NCBI RefSeq assembly: GCF_000469545.1
Contig: NZ_KI273061.1
Location: 1-64,000 of the forward strand
Direction of reading: 5' to 3'
DNA: 64,000 nt
Source of the DNA: Mitsuokella sp. oral taxon 131 str. W9106
GTDB lineage: Bacteria > Bacillota > Negativicutes > Selenomonadales > Selenomonadaceae
A model generated the notes under the pieces. The model did no database searches. It was not told the origin of the DNA and worked only from the letters and a program-made list of their open reading frames with translations. Positions 41,192-49,572 of the stretch are shown here, one piece after another (the first letter of the stretch is position 1; each line of letters opens with the position of its first letter). The translations under genes and the position numbers were made by a program.

Positions 41192-42535
41192 ATGGAAATG
41201 TTATTCGGATTCGTCGTACTGATCATCTGTTTGTTGGTCGGCGTCCGCCACGGTGGGCTCGGCCTTGCCGTCATCAGTGGCATCGGTCTCGTCATTTTTA
41301 CCTTCGTATTCGGCTACAAGCCCGGCAAGCCGCCGATTGACGTCATGCTCATCATCATGGCAGTCGTGACGTGCGCGGGATTCCTGCAGACGTCGGGCGG
41401 TCTTACGGTCATGCTGAAGTACGCAGAGAAGTTCCTGCGCAGCAACCCGAAGCAAGTCACGATCTTCGCGCCGCTGACGACTTGGTTCCTGACCGTCCTG
41501 TGCGGCACGGGGCACGTCGTCTACACGATGTTCCCGATCATCTACGATATTGCGATCAAGCAGGGCATTCGCCCGGAGCGCCCGATGGCGGTCGCGTCCG
41601 TCGCTTCGCAGATGGGCATCTGCGCATCGCCGGTCTCGGTCGCCGTCGTCTCGGTCGTCGCATTCCTCGCGGCGGCAGGATACAATTTCTCCGTGCTTCA
41701 GATTCTCTCCGTGTCCATTCCGGCAACGGGCTGCGGCGCACTCGCCGCAGCGATTTGGAGCTATCGCCGCGGCAAAGATCTCGCGGACGATGAACGCTTC
41801 CAGGAATTCATCAAGGATCCTGCGAACAAGGAATACGTCTACGGCGATTCGGAGTCCCTCATGGGCAAAGAGCTTCCGAAAGAATACTACCGCGCCATGT
41901 ACATCTTCCTTTTCGGCATCGTCGTCATCGCGTTTCTCGGCAATATGCCGTCGCTCCTCCCGCACTTCGTCATGAAGGAAGGAGCTGCGCCGCAGCCCAT
42001 CTCGATGGTCGTCGTCATCCAGATGGTCATGCTCTTCGTCGGCGCGCTCATCCTGCTCACCTGCAAGATCAAGGCGAAGGATGTCGGCAACAGCCAGGTC
42101 TTCCGTTCCGGTGTCGTCGCACTCGTCTCGGTCTACGGTGTCGCTTGGATGGCTGATACGTACTTTGCGAACCACATGGCATTCCTGAAGCAGTTCCTCG
42201 GCGAGGCCGTCAAGTCTTATCCGTGGGCATACGCGATTCTCGCATTCTTGACCTCGAAGCTCGTCAACTCGCAGGGCGCGGCGATCGCGATTGTCGTTCC
42301 GATGGCGTTGAACGTCGGCATGGATCCGATCCTGGTCCTTTCCTTTATTTCCGCGTGCTACGGTTACTTCTTCCTGCCGACTTACCCGTCCGACCTCGCC
42401 TGCATCGGCTTTGACCGCTCGGGCACGACGCGTATCGGCAAGTACATCCTGAACCACAGCTTCATGATTCCGGGCCTCATCGGCGTCATAACGGGATGCT
42501 GTGTCGGCTACGTCATCGCACACATCCTCTACTGA
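41192..42535 (+). CDS. Anaerobic C4-dicarboxylate transporter, DcuA/DcuB family
   Basis: 447 residues with about 10-12 hydrophobic segments. Conserved Dcu stretches: GGLTVMLKYAEKFLR, CGTGHVVYTMFPIIYDIAIK, RPERPMAVASVASQMGICASPVS, and the C-terminal PTYPSDLACIGFDRSGTTRIGKYILNHSFM. The family exchanges fumarate, malate or aspartate for succinate during fumarate respiration, which fits an H2-oxidising, succinate-forming anaerobe. DcuA and DcuB cannot be told apart by eye. Single gene between a promoter and a bidirectional terminator. Confidence 0.93.
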   Translation: MEMLFGFVVLIICLLVGVRHGGLGLAVISGIGLVIFTFVFGYKPGKPPIDVMLIIMAVVTCAGFLQTSGGLTVMLKYAEKFLRSNPKQVTIFAPLTTWFLTVLCGTGHVVYTMFPIIYDIAIKQGIRPERPMAVASVASQMGICASPVSVAVVSVVAFLAAAGYNFSVLQILSVSIPATGCGALAAAIWSYRRGKDLADDERFQEFIKDPANKEYVYGDSESLMGKELPKEYYRAMYIFLFGIVVIAFLGNMPSLLPHFVMKEGAAPQPISMVVVIQMVMLFVGALILLTCKIKAKDVGNSQVFRSGVVALVSVYGVAWMADTYFANHMAFLKQFLGEAVKSYPWAYAILAFLTSKLVNSQGAAIAIVVPMALNVGMDPILVLSFISACYGYFFLPTYPSDLACIGFDRSGTTRIGKYILNHSFMIPGLIGVITGCCVGYVIAHILY

Positions 42536-42547
42536 TCGGGAACCATG

Positions 42548-42590
42548 CATCAAAAAATCGGCAAGGCATCGCCTTGCCGATTTTTTGATG
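42548..42590. terminator. Perfect 20-bp palindromic bidirectional terminator
   Basis: Arms 42548-42567 and 42571-42590 are perfectly complementary over 20 bp (CATCAAAAAATCGGCAAGGC) with an ATC loop, and give an A run before and a T run after on both strands. It separates the converging transporter genes. Confidence 0.9.
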
Positions 42591-42602
42591 CCGTTCTTGC
42601 CT

Positions 42603-43931
42603 TTAGGATTCGGGCGCGACCGCTTCGCCCGGCGTACTTGGCGCAGCTTTGCGCGCGCCGTTCAGCCGGTATCGGATCGTCAGCACGAGGAGCCCCGAGA
42701 GGAACATCATCGCGCCCATGATGTAGTAGCCGAGGTCGAATGCACCCGTGCTGACCTTGACCCATGCCATGAGATTCGGCCCGACCCAGCCGCCGATATT
42801 GCCGCAGGAATTGATGAGGGCGATTGAGCCGGCGGCGGCAGGCCCCGTGAGAAATGTCGTCGGGATCGTCCACCAAACGCCCATCGAGGCGTGGATGCCA
42901 ATCGCGGAGAGACAGACGAGGAAGAGCGCAGCGGGGATGCTGCTCGCGTGCGGCGAGAGCGAAAGCCCGATCGCGCCGACGAAGAGCGCGCCCGCGACGT
43001 GCCAGACCTTGTCGCCTGTGCGCGTCGCCGTATGGCCGATGAGGATCTGCACGACGAGCGCCGCCGTCATCGGGATCGCGATCGCGCCGCCTAAGAGCGA
43101 GGTGGAGAGACCAGAAAGATCTTTCAGCACCGTCGGCATCCAGAAGTAGAACCCCCAGAAACCGACGACCCAAAGGAAGTAGATCAGGCAGAGCTTCAAG
43201 ACCTTCGGATCGCGGAATGCCTGCAGCACCGTGTACTTCCTGCGGTTCTTCAGGGCGGCCTGCTCGCGTTCGAACTGCTCCGTGAGGTAATCCTTTTCCG
43301 CCTGCGTGAGCCAGCTCACTTCAGCGGGGCGATCCTTTACGAAGAAGAAGAAAAAGAGGGCGAAGGCGAGCGCGGGGATCGCTTCCAGGATGAAGAGCTC
43401 CTGCCAGCCGTGCAGGCCGAAGAACGAGCTTTCGAGCAGGACGCCCGCAATCGGTGCGCCGATGATGTTCGAGAGCAGCAGCGACGTGAGCATGAGGCTC
43501 GTCGCGCGCGCTCTCTCCGCACCCGAGAACCAGCGCGGGAAGAGGACGGAGTAGATGACGGGGTAGAGGCTCGCCTCTGACGCACCGAGCAGGAAGCGGC
43601 AGAGGTAGAACTGGAACTCCGTCGAGATGAATGCCATAAAGACGCAGACGAGCCCCCAGGTGAACATGATGCGCGCGATCCACTTCGTCGCGGAGAAATG
43701 CGCGGCGACGAGCGAGCCGGGAATCTCGAAGATCAGATAGCCGATGAAGAAGATGCCTGCACCGGCGCCGAATACCTCCGGCGTGATCCACGGCAAATCC
43801 TCGACCATCGTGAGCTTGGCGTATGCGACGTTGACGCGGTCGATACAAGCGATGATCGAGACGAAGAAGACGGGCAGGACAATGCGCAGGTCGCGCAGCC
43901 GCTTCAAGCGGCCGAAATCGATGTTTTCCAT
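42603..43931 (-). CDS. MFS transporter, anion:cation symporter (ACS) family
   Basis: 442 residues, 12 membrane segments. RVNVAYAKLTMVEDL, FFIGYLIFEIPGSLVA, LCRFLLGASEASLYPVIYSVLFPRWF and the loop WLTQAEKDYLTEQFE are typical of ACS permeases for organic anions such as tartrate, phthalate or glucarate. ATG preceded by GGAGG at good spacing. The gene follows a T-box leader on the same strand, so expression should depend on uncharged tRNA, suggesting an amino-acid-related anion as substrate. Converges on the Dcu gene. Confidence 0.9.
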   Translation of the reverse strand: MENIDFGRLKRLRDLRIVLPVFFVSIIACIDRVNVAYAKLTMVEDLPWITPEVFGAGAGIFFIGYLIFEIPGSLVAAHFSATKWIARIMFTWGLVCVFMAFISTEFQFYLCRFLLGASEASLYPVIYSVLFPRWFSGAERARATSLMLTSLLLSNIIGAPIAGVLLESSFFGLHGWQELFILEAIPALAFALFFFFFVKDRPAEVSWLTQAEKDYLTEQFEREQAALKNRRKYTVLQAFRDPKVLKLCLIYFLWVVGFWGFYFWMPTVLKDLSGLSTSLLGGAIAIPMTAALVVQILIGHTATRTGDKVWHVAGALFVGAIGLSLSPHASSIPAALFLVCLSAIGIHASMGVWWTIPTTFLTGPAAAGSIALINSCGNIGGWVGPNLMAWVKVSTGAFDLGYYIMGAMMFLSGLLVLTIRYRLNGARKAAPSTPGEAVAPES

Positions 43932-44002
43932 AGTAAAGCCTCCATGTCATCATTGCGTGTCGGTAGTCTTCTTCATCCACTTTCGTAACCTGTTATGGCA
44001 AT

Positions 44003-44031
44003 AAAAAAAGCCCGCCCCGAAAGGGACGGAC
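44003..44031 (-). terminator. T-box leader terminator
   Basis: On the minus strand GTCCGTCCC-TTTC-GGGGCGGGC with two G-T pairs, followed by seven T. It is preceded directly by the T-box sequence. Confidence 0.85.
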
Positions 44032-44292
44032 CGATCCGCGTTACCACCCAAATTCCGCCAAGCGGCGGCACTTGCTGCGTACACCAAGCACAACGTACCA
44101 TCATACGCGGTTCCGCTAACGGGGAACAGGCGCGGCTTCCTACTGTCGTTCAGCGCCGCATCTCGGGGAGGATTTTCCGCTATCGCCCATCGCCGGCTCT
44201 CATCAACCGCGGCTCGCTTTGCATGGGAGGGAAAGCGTACTCGTTCCCGTCATCGACTGTTTATCAAATATGGATAGTTGTTTCGACTACGG
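44010..44292 (-). promoter_or_regulatory. T-box leader (tRNA-sensing)
   Basis: The minus-strand leader has a Stem I start GATGACGGGAACGAGTA (AGTA loop-E element), an apical GATGAGAGCCGG segment, then GCTGAACGACAG and the T-box GGGTGGTAACGCGG next to the terminator. By the usual GAA-N-codon-purine spacing the specifier reads GAC (Asp; complement of 44145-44147), but the variable T of TGGT prefers a tRNA with discriminator A, so the amino acid is not settled. Confidence 0.85.
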
Positions 44293-44297
44293 GTACT

Positions 44298-44326
44298 ATC
44301 ATAACGCGAACCTGTACCCATGTCAA
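44298..44326 (-). promoter_or_regulatory. Promoter of the T-box/MFS transcript
   Basis: On the minus strand TTGACA (complement of 44321-44326), 17-bp spacer, TATGAT (complement of 44298-44303). Confidence 0.85.
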
Positions 44327-44384
44327 TCCTTTTTTGCGAGACAGTCACACGATCTTAAAACAATTTAAGAGATTGCAGATAACA

Positions 44385-44553
44385 CGTATGTGAAGCTATA
44401 GAAACATATGTGAAAGTAAATATAAAAATACCGATAAAATAGTATGCTAATAAAGAAAATCGAGAATTATTGCTTGCAATATATGACTGAATGCGCTACT
44501 ATGACCGTAGTTACTGAGCATAACTTTCGAGATGCTTGTTCTCATATGTGAAG
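44385..44553 (+). promoter_or_regulatory. Three TATGTGAA repeats around the SorC-operon promoter
   Basis: CGTATGTGAAG (44385-44395), CATATGTGAAA (44405-44415) and CATATGTGAAG (44543-44553). The first two are 20 bp apart, upstream of the promoter; the third overlaps the regulator's ribosome site. Candidate sites for the SorC protein or a CRP/FNR-type factor (TGTGA half-sites). Confidence 0.4.
44474..44502 (+). promoter_or_regulatory. Promoter of the glucitol operon
   Basis: TTGCAA (44474-44479), 17-bp spacer, TACTAT (44497-44502), 63 bp before the SorC-family start. Confidence 0.6.
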
Positions 44554-44564
44554 GCGGTGACGAC

Positions 44565-45503
44565 ATGCTCCTTGTCGAAAAGCGGATCTTGATCAAGGTA
44601 TCCAACATGTATTATGTGGATCATCTGAAGCAAAGTGAAATTGCGAAGCGGATGGGGGTCGACCGCACAACGATAAGCAAATATCTAAAACGTGCACAGG
44701 AGAATGGAATCGTGCGCATCATTGTGGAAAGCAATTCGTATGAAGATGTCGAAGCCGCGCTTGAGAAACGGTTTTTCTTGCGAGAAGCCTATGTCGTTCC
44801 GTCGAACTATGATCTCCAAGCCGTCAAAACGAATATGGCGCGAGCCGGGCTGACTCTTCTGAGGCGTATTGTTGCCGACGGGCAAGTCGTTGGCATGGCA
44901 TGGGGAACGAGCATACAGGAATTGACCCGTCAGGCACGCTATGAGAAACTGCCGCGTATCGATGCGGATTTTATACCCGTAGATGGCGGTCCGGAAAACA
45001 TCGACAGCGACTATCATGTCAATACGCTGTGCTATGAATTGGCACGGGCTTTTGGCGCAAGGAGCCATTATATCTACGCGCCCGCTATCACGCGGACCCC
45101 GGAGATTCGGGACGCAATCCTGCAGGATGGGAATTACGAAAAGGTTTCGGCATTTTGGAAGCGATTGGATATTGCGATTGTCGGAATCGGCGCGCCGGTC
45201 AAGTCGTCCAATTTGGTATGGGCGGGCGACTTTGGGCGTGAGGCAATTGATTCCCTGATGCGGACGGGAGCCGTAGGAGAGATCTGTTCGATATTTTATG
45301 ACATCAATGGCAAGCCCGTAAAAACGGATTTTTCAGAGCGAACGATTGCCGTTCCGCTGAAGACGCTTTCGGAAACACCGTACTGCATCGGGATGGCGGC
45401 ATCGCGCGAGAAAGTCCCTGCAATCCTGGGCGCACTTCGCGGGCGGCTGATCAATGTATTGATCACCGATGAGAAAACAGCCAAAATCCTGCTTAATGAA
45501 TGA
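44565..45503 (+). CDS. SorC/DeoR-family sugar-binding transcriptional regulator
   Basis: 312 residues. N-terminal HTH (YYVDHLKQSEIAKRMGVDRTTISKYLKRAQENGIV) and a C-terminal sugar-phosphate-binding domain with VGMAWGTSIQELT, FIPVDGG, and VVGIG-like DIAIVGIGAP and CSIFYDINGK. SorC-type proteins control sorbose and hexitol operons with the phosphorylated sugar as signal. ATG at 44565 follows AAGGCGGTGA; a start at 44532 is less likely. First gene of the glucitol operon. Confidence 0.9.
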   Translation: MLLVEKRILIKVSNMYYVDHLKQSEIAKRMGVDRTTISKYLKRAQENGIVRIIVESNSYEDVEAALEKRFFLREAYVVPSNYDLQAVKTNMARAGLTLLRRIVADGQVVGMAWGTSIQELTRQARYEKLPRIDADFIPVDGGPENIDSDYHVNTLCYELARAFGARSHYIYAPAITRTPEIRDAILQDGNYEKVSAFWKRLDIAIVGIGAPVKSSNLVWAGDFGREAIDSLMRTGAVGEICSIFYDINGKPVKTDFSERTIAVPLKTLSETPYCIGMAASREKVPAILGALRGRLINVLITDEKTAKILLNE

Positions 45504-45544
45504 GCGGGCTTGGAATAAAATTTTTGCCGAAAAGGAGGGATATC

Positions 45545-45976
45545 ATGCTGTATGCGTTGATCTTGCTTGCTGTTGTGGCATGGGTGCTTCAGCTCGTTCT
45601 TGGGATGCGGCAGCTTCGTCGTTTCCAGCATCATGTCAGGACGCTTCGTGCTGCGAAAGGACGTGTTGCGATTGGCAAGTCGAAAGGACGGATCCTTGCG
45701 GGTGCCATCATGCTGCTGTGCATTGATGAAGCGTGTCATATCGTATATGGGGAAGTCATGCAAGGCTTTACCGTGTTTGCGCGGTTCCGCCCGTTTGACA
45801 AGCTCAACGGTCTTTCGCTTTTGGCACTTGATGAAGCGATCTGCCGTGCGCACGGATTGGATCGCCAACAGGCGAAAGCGGCGCTTTCCGCACGCAAGGA
45901 TTATTTGGATTATGAAGCAAAGGTGCAGGAAGAAGGGAAAGGCGCAAAGCAGCCGGTGCACACGGAGGGATTGTAG
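45545..45976 (+). CDS. gutM: GutM-like transcriptional activator of the glucitol operon
   Basis: 143 residues with one N-terminal membrane helix ([21 protein letters not shown]) and [34 protein letters not shown] in the centre, the GutM/SrlM pattern. In E. coli GutM is an auxiliary activator of the glucitol (gut/srl) operon. Starts after AAAAGGAGGG. Lies between the SorC-family regulator and the PTS genes, as in other Firmicute gut operons. Confidence 0.8.
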   Translation: MLYALILLAVVAWVLQLVLGMRQLRRFQHHVRTLRAAKGRVAIGKSKGRILAGAIMLLCIDEACHIVYGEVMQGFTVFARFRPFDKLNGLSLLALDEAICRAHGLDRQQAKAALSARKDYLDYEAKVQEEGKGAKQPVHTEGL

Positions 45977-46017
45977 GAGATGCGTTCAGTAGTTGGATTC
46001 ATGAAGGAGAGATGAAA

Positions 46018-46572
46018 ATGGACACGTTGATTTTCTTGGCACAGGGATTCATCGGGATGTTCAACAAAGGCGGCGAAACGTTCGTCGGCTGGGTGACCGG
46101 GATCATTCCGACATTGATTTGCTTGCTCGTTGCGATGAATTCCATTGTGCTTTTTGTCGGACAGGAAAAGATTGAACGGTTTGCGAAACTTTGCGGCGGG
46201 AATCCGATTACGCGTTACGTCGTGCTTCCCGTGGTCGGAACATTCTTTTTCTGCAACCCTATGACACTCTCGCTCGGCAAGTTCCTGCCGTCGTATTACA
46301 AGCCTTCGTATTATGCGGCGGGCAGTGCTTCCTGCCATACGCTCAATGGGCTTTTCCCGCATGTCAATCCAGGTGAGCTGTTTGTCTTCCTCGGCGTCGC
46401 AAATGGCATTTCGATGTTAGGGCTTCCTACGGTAGATCTTGCGCTTCGTTACTTCCTGATCGGCGTCGTCATCAACTTCCTCCGCGGTTGGATCACGGAT
46501 TTTACGACAGCGTATGTTCAGAAGCAGCAGGGTGTTTCCTTGGAAAAGGTCCTGGTCGGATCGAAGGACTGA
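46018..46572 (+). CDS. srlA: PTS glucitol/sorbitol-specific EIIC component
   Basis: 184 residues: [57 protein letters not shown] and [14 protein letters not shown] are hallmarks of EIIC-Gut. Integral membrane part of the sorbitol permease. ATG at 46018 has AAGGAG nine bases upstream; an ATG two codons earlier overlaps that site. Confidence 0.95.
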   Translation: MDTLIFLAQGFIGMFNKGGETFVGWVTGIIPTLICLLVAMNSIVLFVGQEKIERFAKLCGGNPITRYVVLPVVGTFFFCNPMTLSLGKFLPSYYKPSYYAAGSASCHTLNGLFPHVNPGELFVFLGVANGISMLGLPTVDLALRYFLIGVVINFLRGWITDFTTAYVQKQQGVSLEKVLVGSKD

Positions 46573-46606
46573 TTCTTTTTGAAGCTGGAAAAGGAGTGGA
46601 TTCATT

Positions 46607-47620
46607 ATGGCAGACTATAAGGACGTAGTAGTGACAGCAGGCAGCGGCGGCTTCGGCGGCCCATTGGTGCTCCATCCTGATGAAAAGCGGAATAAGATCG
46701 TAAATATCACGGGCGGCGTCATGTCCCCGGTCTCACAGAAGCTGGCTGAGATGACGGGCTGCGACTTGGTCGATGGATTCAAGACGAGCGTGCCGGATGA
46801 AGAGATTCTTGCGGTTGTAATCGATTGCGGCGGAACACTGCGCTGCGGCATTTATCCGCAGAAGCGGATCGATACGATCAATCTGAATCCGACTGGCGCC
46901 AGCGGCCCTTTGGCGCAATATATCAAGCCGGATATCTACGTTTCCGCAGTCCGCGAGAAGAATCTTGCATTTGCGGACGGCACCGAGGCTCCTGTCATGG
47001 CAGAGCCTGAGACGAAGGAAGATACGGCAGTTTCCGGCAGAGTGGGAAAAAGAACGTATGATACGAGCAAGAAGATCTCCGAGCAGCAGGTCGGCCTGAT
47101 GGCAAGGATCGGTCAGTTCATGGGCGGCATCGTAGCGGTGTTCTACCAGGCTGGGCGCGATACCATCAACACGATGATCAAGACGATCTTGCCGTTCATG
47201 GCATTCGTGTCCATGCTCATCGGCATCATCTTGTCGACCGGCGTCGGTGATGTCATCGCACATTTGTTGGTCCCGCTTGCCGGTTCCATCGGCGGTCTTA
47301 TCATCTTGTCGTTGATCTGCTCGTTCCCGTTTCTTTCCCCGTTCCTCGGACCGGGCGCGGTCATCGCACAGGTCATTGGCGTACTGATCGGCGTGGAGAT
47401 CGGCAAGGGTTCCATCCCCCCGCATCTTGCCCTTCCGGCACTGTTCGCCATCAATGCGCAGTGCGCTTGCGACTTCATCCCCGTTGGCCTCGGTCTGGCG
47501 GAATCGGATGCGCAGACCGTCGAGGTCGGCGTTCCCTCCGTTTTGTACTCCCGCTTTATCACGGGACCCATTTCTGTCGTCCTCGCTTGGCTCGCAAGCT
47601 TCGGGCTTTATGAGGCGTAA
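46607..47620 (+). CDS. srlE: PTS glucitol/sorbitol-specific EIIBC component
   Basis: 337 residues. The N-terminal EIIB part (about 1-130) has [14 protein letters not shown] with Cys74 and Cys80, one of which carries the phosphoryl group; the C-terminal part (about 165-335) is a membrane domain with [21 protein letters not shown] and [20 protein letters not shown]. Works with the EIIC and EIIA encoded on either side to import and phosphorylate D-glucitol to glucitol 6-phosphate. Confidence 0.95.
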   Translation: MADYKDVVVTAGSGGFGGPLVLHPDEKRNKIVNITGGVMSPVSQKLAEMTGCDLVDGFKTSVPDEEILAVVIDCGGTLRCGIYPQKRIDTINLNPTGASGPLAQYIKPDIYVSAVREKNLAFADGTEAPVMAEPETKEDTAVSGRVGKRTYDTSKKISEQQVGLMARIGQFMGGIVAVFYQAGRDTINTMIKTILPFMAFVSMLIGIILSTGVGDVIAHLLVPLAGSIGGLIILSLICSFPFLSPFLGPGAVIAQVIGVLIGVEIGKGSIPPHLALPALFAINAQCACDFIPVGLGLAESDAQTVEVGVPSVLYSRFITGPISVVLAWLASFGLYEA

Positions 47621-47658
47621 GCGTCCATCGCAGTTGATTTTCATATGGAGGAACGAAC

Positions 47659-48027
47659 ATGAAGAAGTATTATTCCACTGTCGTGCAGGAGCTCGGCGTT
47701 CAGGTGCACGCATTCAAAGAGGCGCGAATGCTGATTCTGTTCAATGAAAATGCACCGAAAGAGTTACGGGAATACTGCGTGCTCCATTGCGGGAACAAAT
47801 TGGAAGATACCGTTCGGGCAGGCGATGTGTTCTGCTTAGGCAAAGAGGAGTACCGCATCGTGTTCGTCGGGAGTGAGGTGCAGAAGAACCTTCGGGATCT
47901 CGGGCACATCACATTGCGCTTCAATGGAAATGAAGAGGGAGAATCGCTCGAAGGAAGCCTGTATCTCGAATCAAAGGGCGTCGCAGATGTAAAAGTGGGC
48001 GACGAAATCGCCATCTATCGTCCGTGA
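47659..48027 (+). CDS. srlB: PTS glucitol/sorbitol-specific EIIA component
   Basis: 122 residues. The EIIA-Gut fold; His43 in YCVLHCGN is the likely phosphorylation site that takes phosphate from HPr. DLGHITLRFNG and SLYLESKGV are conserved. ATG after GGAGGAACGAAC. Third PTS subunit of this operon. Confidence 0.93.
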   Translation: MKKYYSTVVQELGVQVHAFKEARMLILFNENAPKELREYCVLHCGNKLEDTVRAGDVFCLGKEEYRIVFVGSEVQKNLRDLGHITLRFNGNEEGESLEGSLYLESKGVADVKVGDEIAIYRP

Positions 48028-48065
48028 AACGTTTGTCTGTAGATGGAATATAGGAGGAAAATGGC

Positions 48066-48884
48066 ATGGCATCGTGGTTGAACTTAGAGGGAAAGACGGC
48101 TGTCGTGACAGGTGGCGCTTCCGGGATCGGAAAAGCTGTCGTACAGGCTTTCTTGGATAACGGAACAAATGTCGTCGTTTGCGATATGAACCCCAACGAG
48201 CCAACCTTCTCGCGCAAAGAGGGAAGCGGAGAAGTCCTGTACGTCGTGACGGATGTGTCCAAGGCGGACAGTGTCAAGGCAATGGTGGAACAGGCGAAGG
48301 CGAAGTTTGGCAAATTGGATATTTTGGTGAATAACGCGGGAATCAATATCCCCTGCCTGCTTGTTGATCCGAAAGATCCGTATGGCAAATATGAGCTCAG
48401 TGAAAGGATTTTCGACAAGGTGGTGGGCGTCAACCTAAAAGGCGTCTATCTCATGGCGCAGGCGTTGGGACATGAGTTCGTCAGGAACGGGGCAGGCGTC
48501 ATGATCAACATGAGTTCGGAGAGCGGCTTGGAAGGCTCGGAAGGACAGAGCATCTATGCGGCGACGAAGAATGCCGTCAACTCGTTTACGCGTTCCTGGT
48601 CAAAGGAGCTCGGACGCTATCATGTCCGCGTCGTCGCCGTTGCACCGGGCATTTTGGAAGCGACGGGGCTTCGTACGCCCGCTTATGAAGAGGCGTTGGC
48701 CTATACGCGCGGCATCACGGTCGAGGACCTTCGCAAAGGCTATGAGAGCACGAAGACAACGCCGCTCGGACGCAGCGGGAAGCTCAGGGAGGTTGCAGAC
48801 CTTGTTCTGTTCCTTGCGAGCGACCGTGCATCCTATATCCATGGCGTTACGTATAATATCGCAGGCGGAAAAACGCGCGGATAA
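48066..48884 (+). CDS. srlD: Sorbitol-6-phosphate 2-dehydrogenase (SDR family)
   Basis: 272 residues. NAD(P)-binding TGGASGIG (15-22), NNAGIN (89-94), and catalytic Ser150/151, Tyr164 and Lys168 (YAATK). Lactobacillus-type SorD/SrlD proteins share MASWLNLEGKTAVVTGGASGIG. It oxidises D-glucitol 6-phosphate to fructose 6-phosphate, and also finishes the L-sorbose route once sorbose 1-phosphate has been reduced. Ends the operon before a terminator. Confidence 0.93.
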   Translation: MASWLNLEGKTAVVTGGASGIGKAVVQAFLDNGTNVVVCDMNPNEPTFSRKEGSGEVLYVVTDVSKADSVKAMVEQAKAKFGKLDILVNNAGINIPCLLVDPKDPYGKYELSERIFDKVVGVNLKGVYLMAQALGHEFVRNGAGVMINMSSESGLEGSEGQSIYAATKNAVNSFTRSWSKELGRYHVRVVAVAPGILEATGLRTPAYEEALAYTRGITVEDLRKGYESTKTTPLGRSGKLREVADLVLFLASDRASYIHGVTYNIAGGKTRG

Positions 48885-48913
48885 GTCCTCTCCTCTATAC
48901 GGGTTATGGGGAA

Positions 48914-48940
48914 AATGCTGCAGAAATGCAGCATTTTTTC
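48914..48940 (+). terminator. Terminator of the glucitol operon
   Basis: AATGCTGCA (48914-48922) and TGCAGCATT (48927-48935), followed by a six-T run in all. Confidence 0.88.
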
Positions 48941-48973
48941 ATGTGCAAGAAATTTAGCTCTCAGAAATTTTCA

Positions 48974-49003
48974 TTGACAAAATTTTATTTTATCAATTAT
49001 AAT
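48974..49003 (+). promoter_or_regulatory. Promoter of the sorbose-type PTS operon
   Basis: TTGACA (48974-48979), 18-bp spacer, TATAAT (48998-49003), in very AT-rich DNA. Confidence 0.8.
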
Positions 49004-49006
49004 ACC

Positions 49007-49050
49007 GATAAGAAATAAAACTCTTTGATATGGAATGATAAGAAATAAAA
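49007..49050 (+). promoter_or_regulatory. Direct 14-bp repeats, candidate operator
   Basis: GATAAGAAATAAAA occurs at 49007-49020 and 49037-49050, 30 bp apart, or about three helical turns. An inverted near-copy TTTTATTTTATC lies in the promoter spacer (48983-48994). Probable binding sites of the RpiR regulator encoded at the end of the operon. Confidence 0.6.
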
Positions 49051-49071
49051 TTTTTCAAGGAGGGGATACGG

Positions 49072-49545
49072 ATGAAGATCAAATTATGCAGGATTGATGA
49101 TCGGCTCATTCACGGGCAAGTTGCTACGGTATGGGCACATGAGGCAGATGCAGAACGGATTGTCGTATGCAGCGATGAGGTTGCGAACGATGAAATCCGC
49201 AGGACGCTTTTGAAGCAAGTCGCACCGCCGGGCATCAAGGTGAATGTCGTTGCGATCGAGAAGGCCATACGCGTTTACAACAATCCGAAGTATGAAGAAG
49301 ATAGTGTATTTTTCCTCTATACTTGTCCACAGGATGTTTTGCGGATGGCGAAAGGCGGGGTTCCGATTAAGAGCGTCAATATTGGGGGGATGTCGTTCAA
49401 GGAAGGGAAACAACAGATCACGAAGGCGATTTCGGTGGATGAAAGCGACAAAGAAGCGTTCCGTGCATTGCATGCTATGGGGGTGGAACTGGAGATTCGT
49501 ACCGTGGCAACAGACCCAAAAGTCAATTTGATGGATAAAATTTAA
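49072..49545 (+). CDS. PTS mannose/sorbose-family EIIB component
   Basis: 157 residues. MKIKLCRIDDRLIHGQVATVW with His14 is the mannose-family EIIB phosphorylation site, and VVAIEKAIRVYNN with the later GG motif (VNIGGMSFKEGKQQI) completes the fold. Cytoplasmic; passes phosphate from an EIIA domain to the imported sugar. In view of the sorE gene downstream it is most likely SorB. First gene of the operon, with AGGAGGGG upstream. Confidence 0.92.
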   Translation: MKIKLCRIDDRLIHGQVATVWAHEADAERIVVCSDEVANDEIRRTLLKQVAPPGIKVNVVAIEKAIRVYNNPKYEEDSVFFLYTCPQDVLRMAKGGVPIKSVNIGGMSFKEGKQQITKAISVDESDKEAFRALHAMGVELEIRTVATDPKVNLMDKI

Positions 49546-49572
49546 TTGGATTGGGAAGTGGAGGGATGAGCT

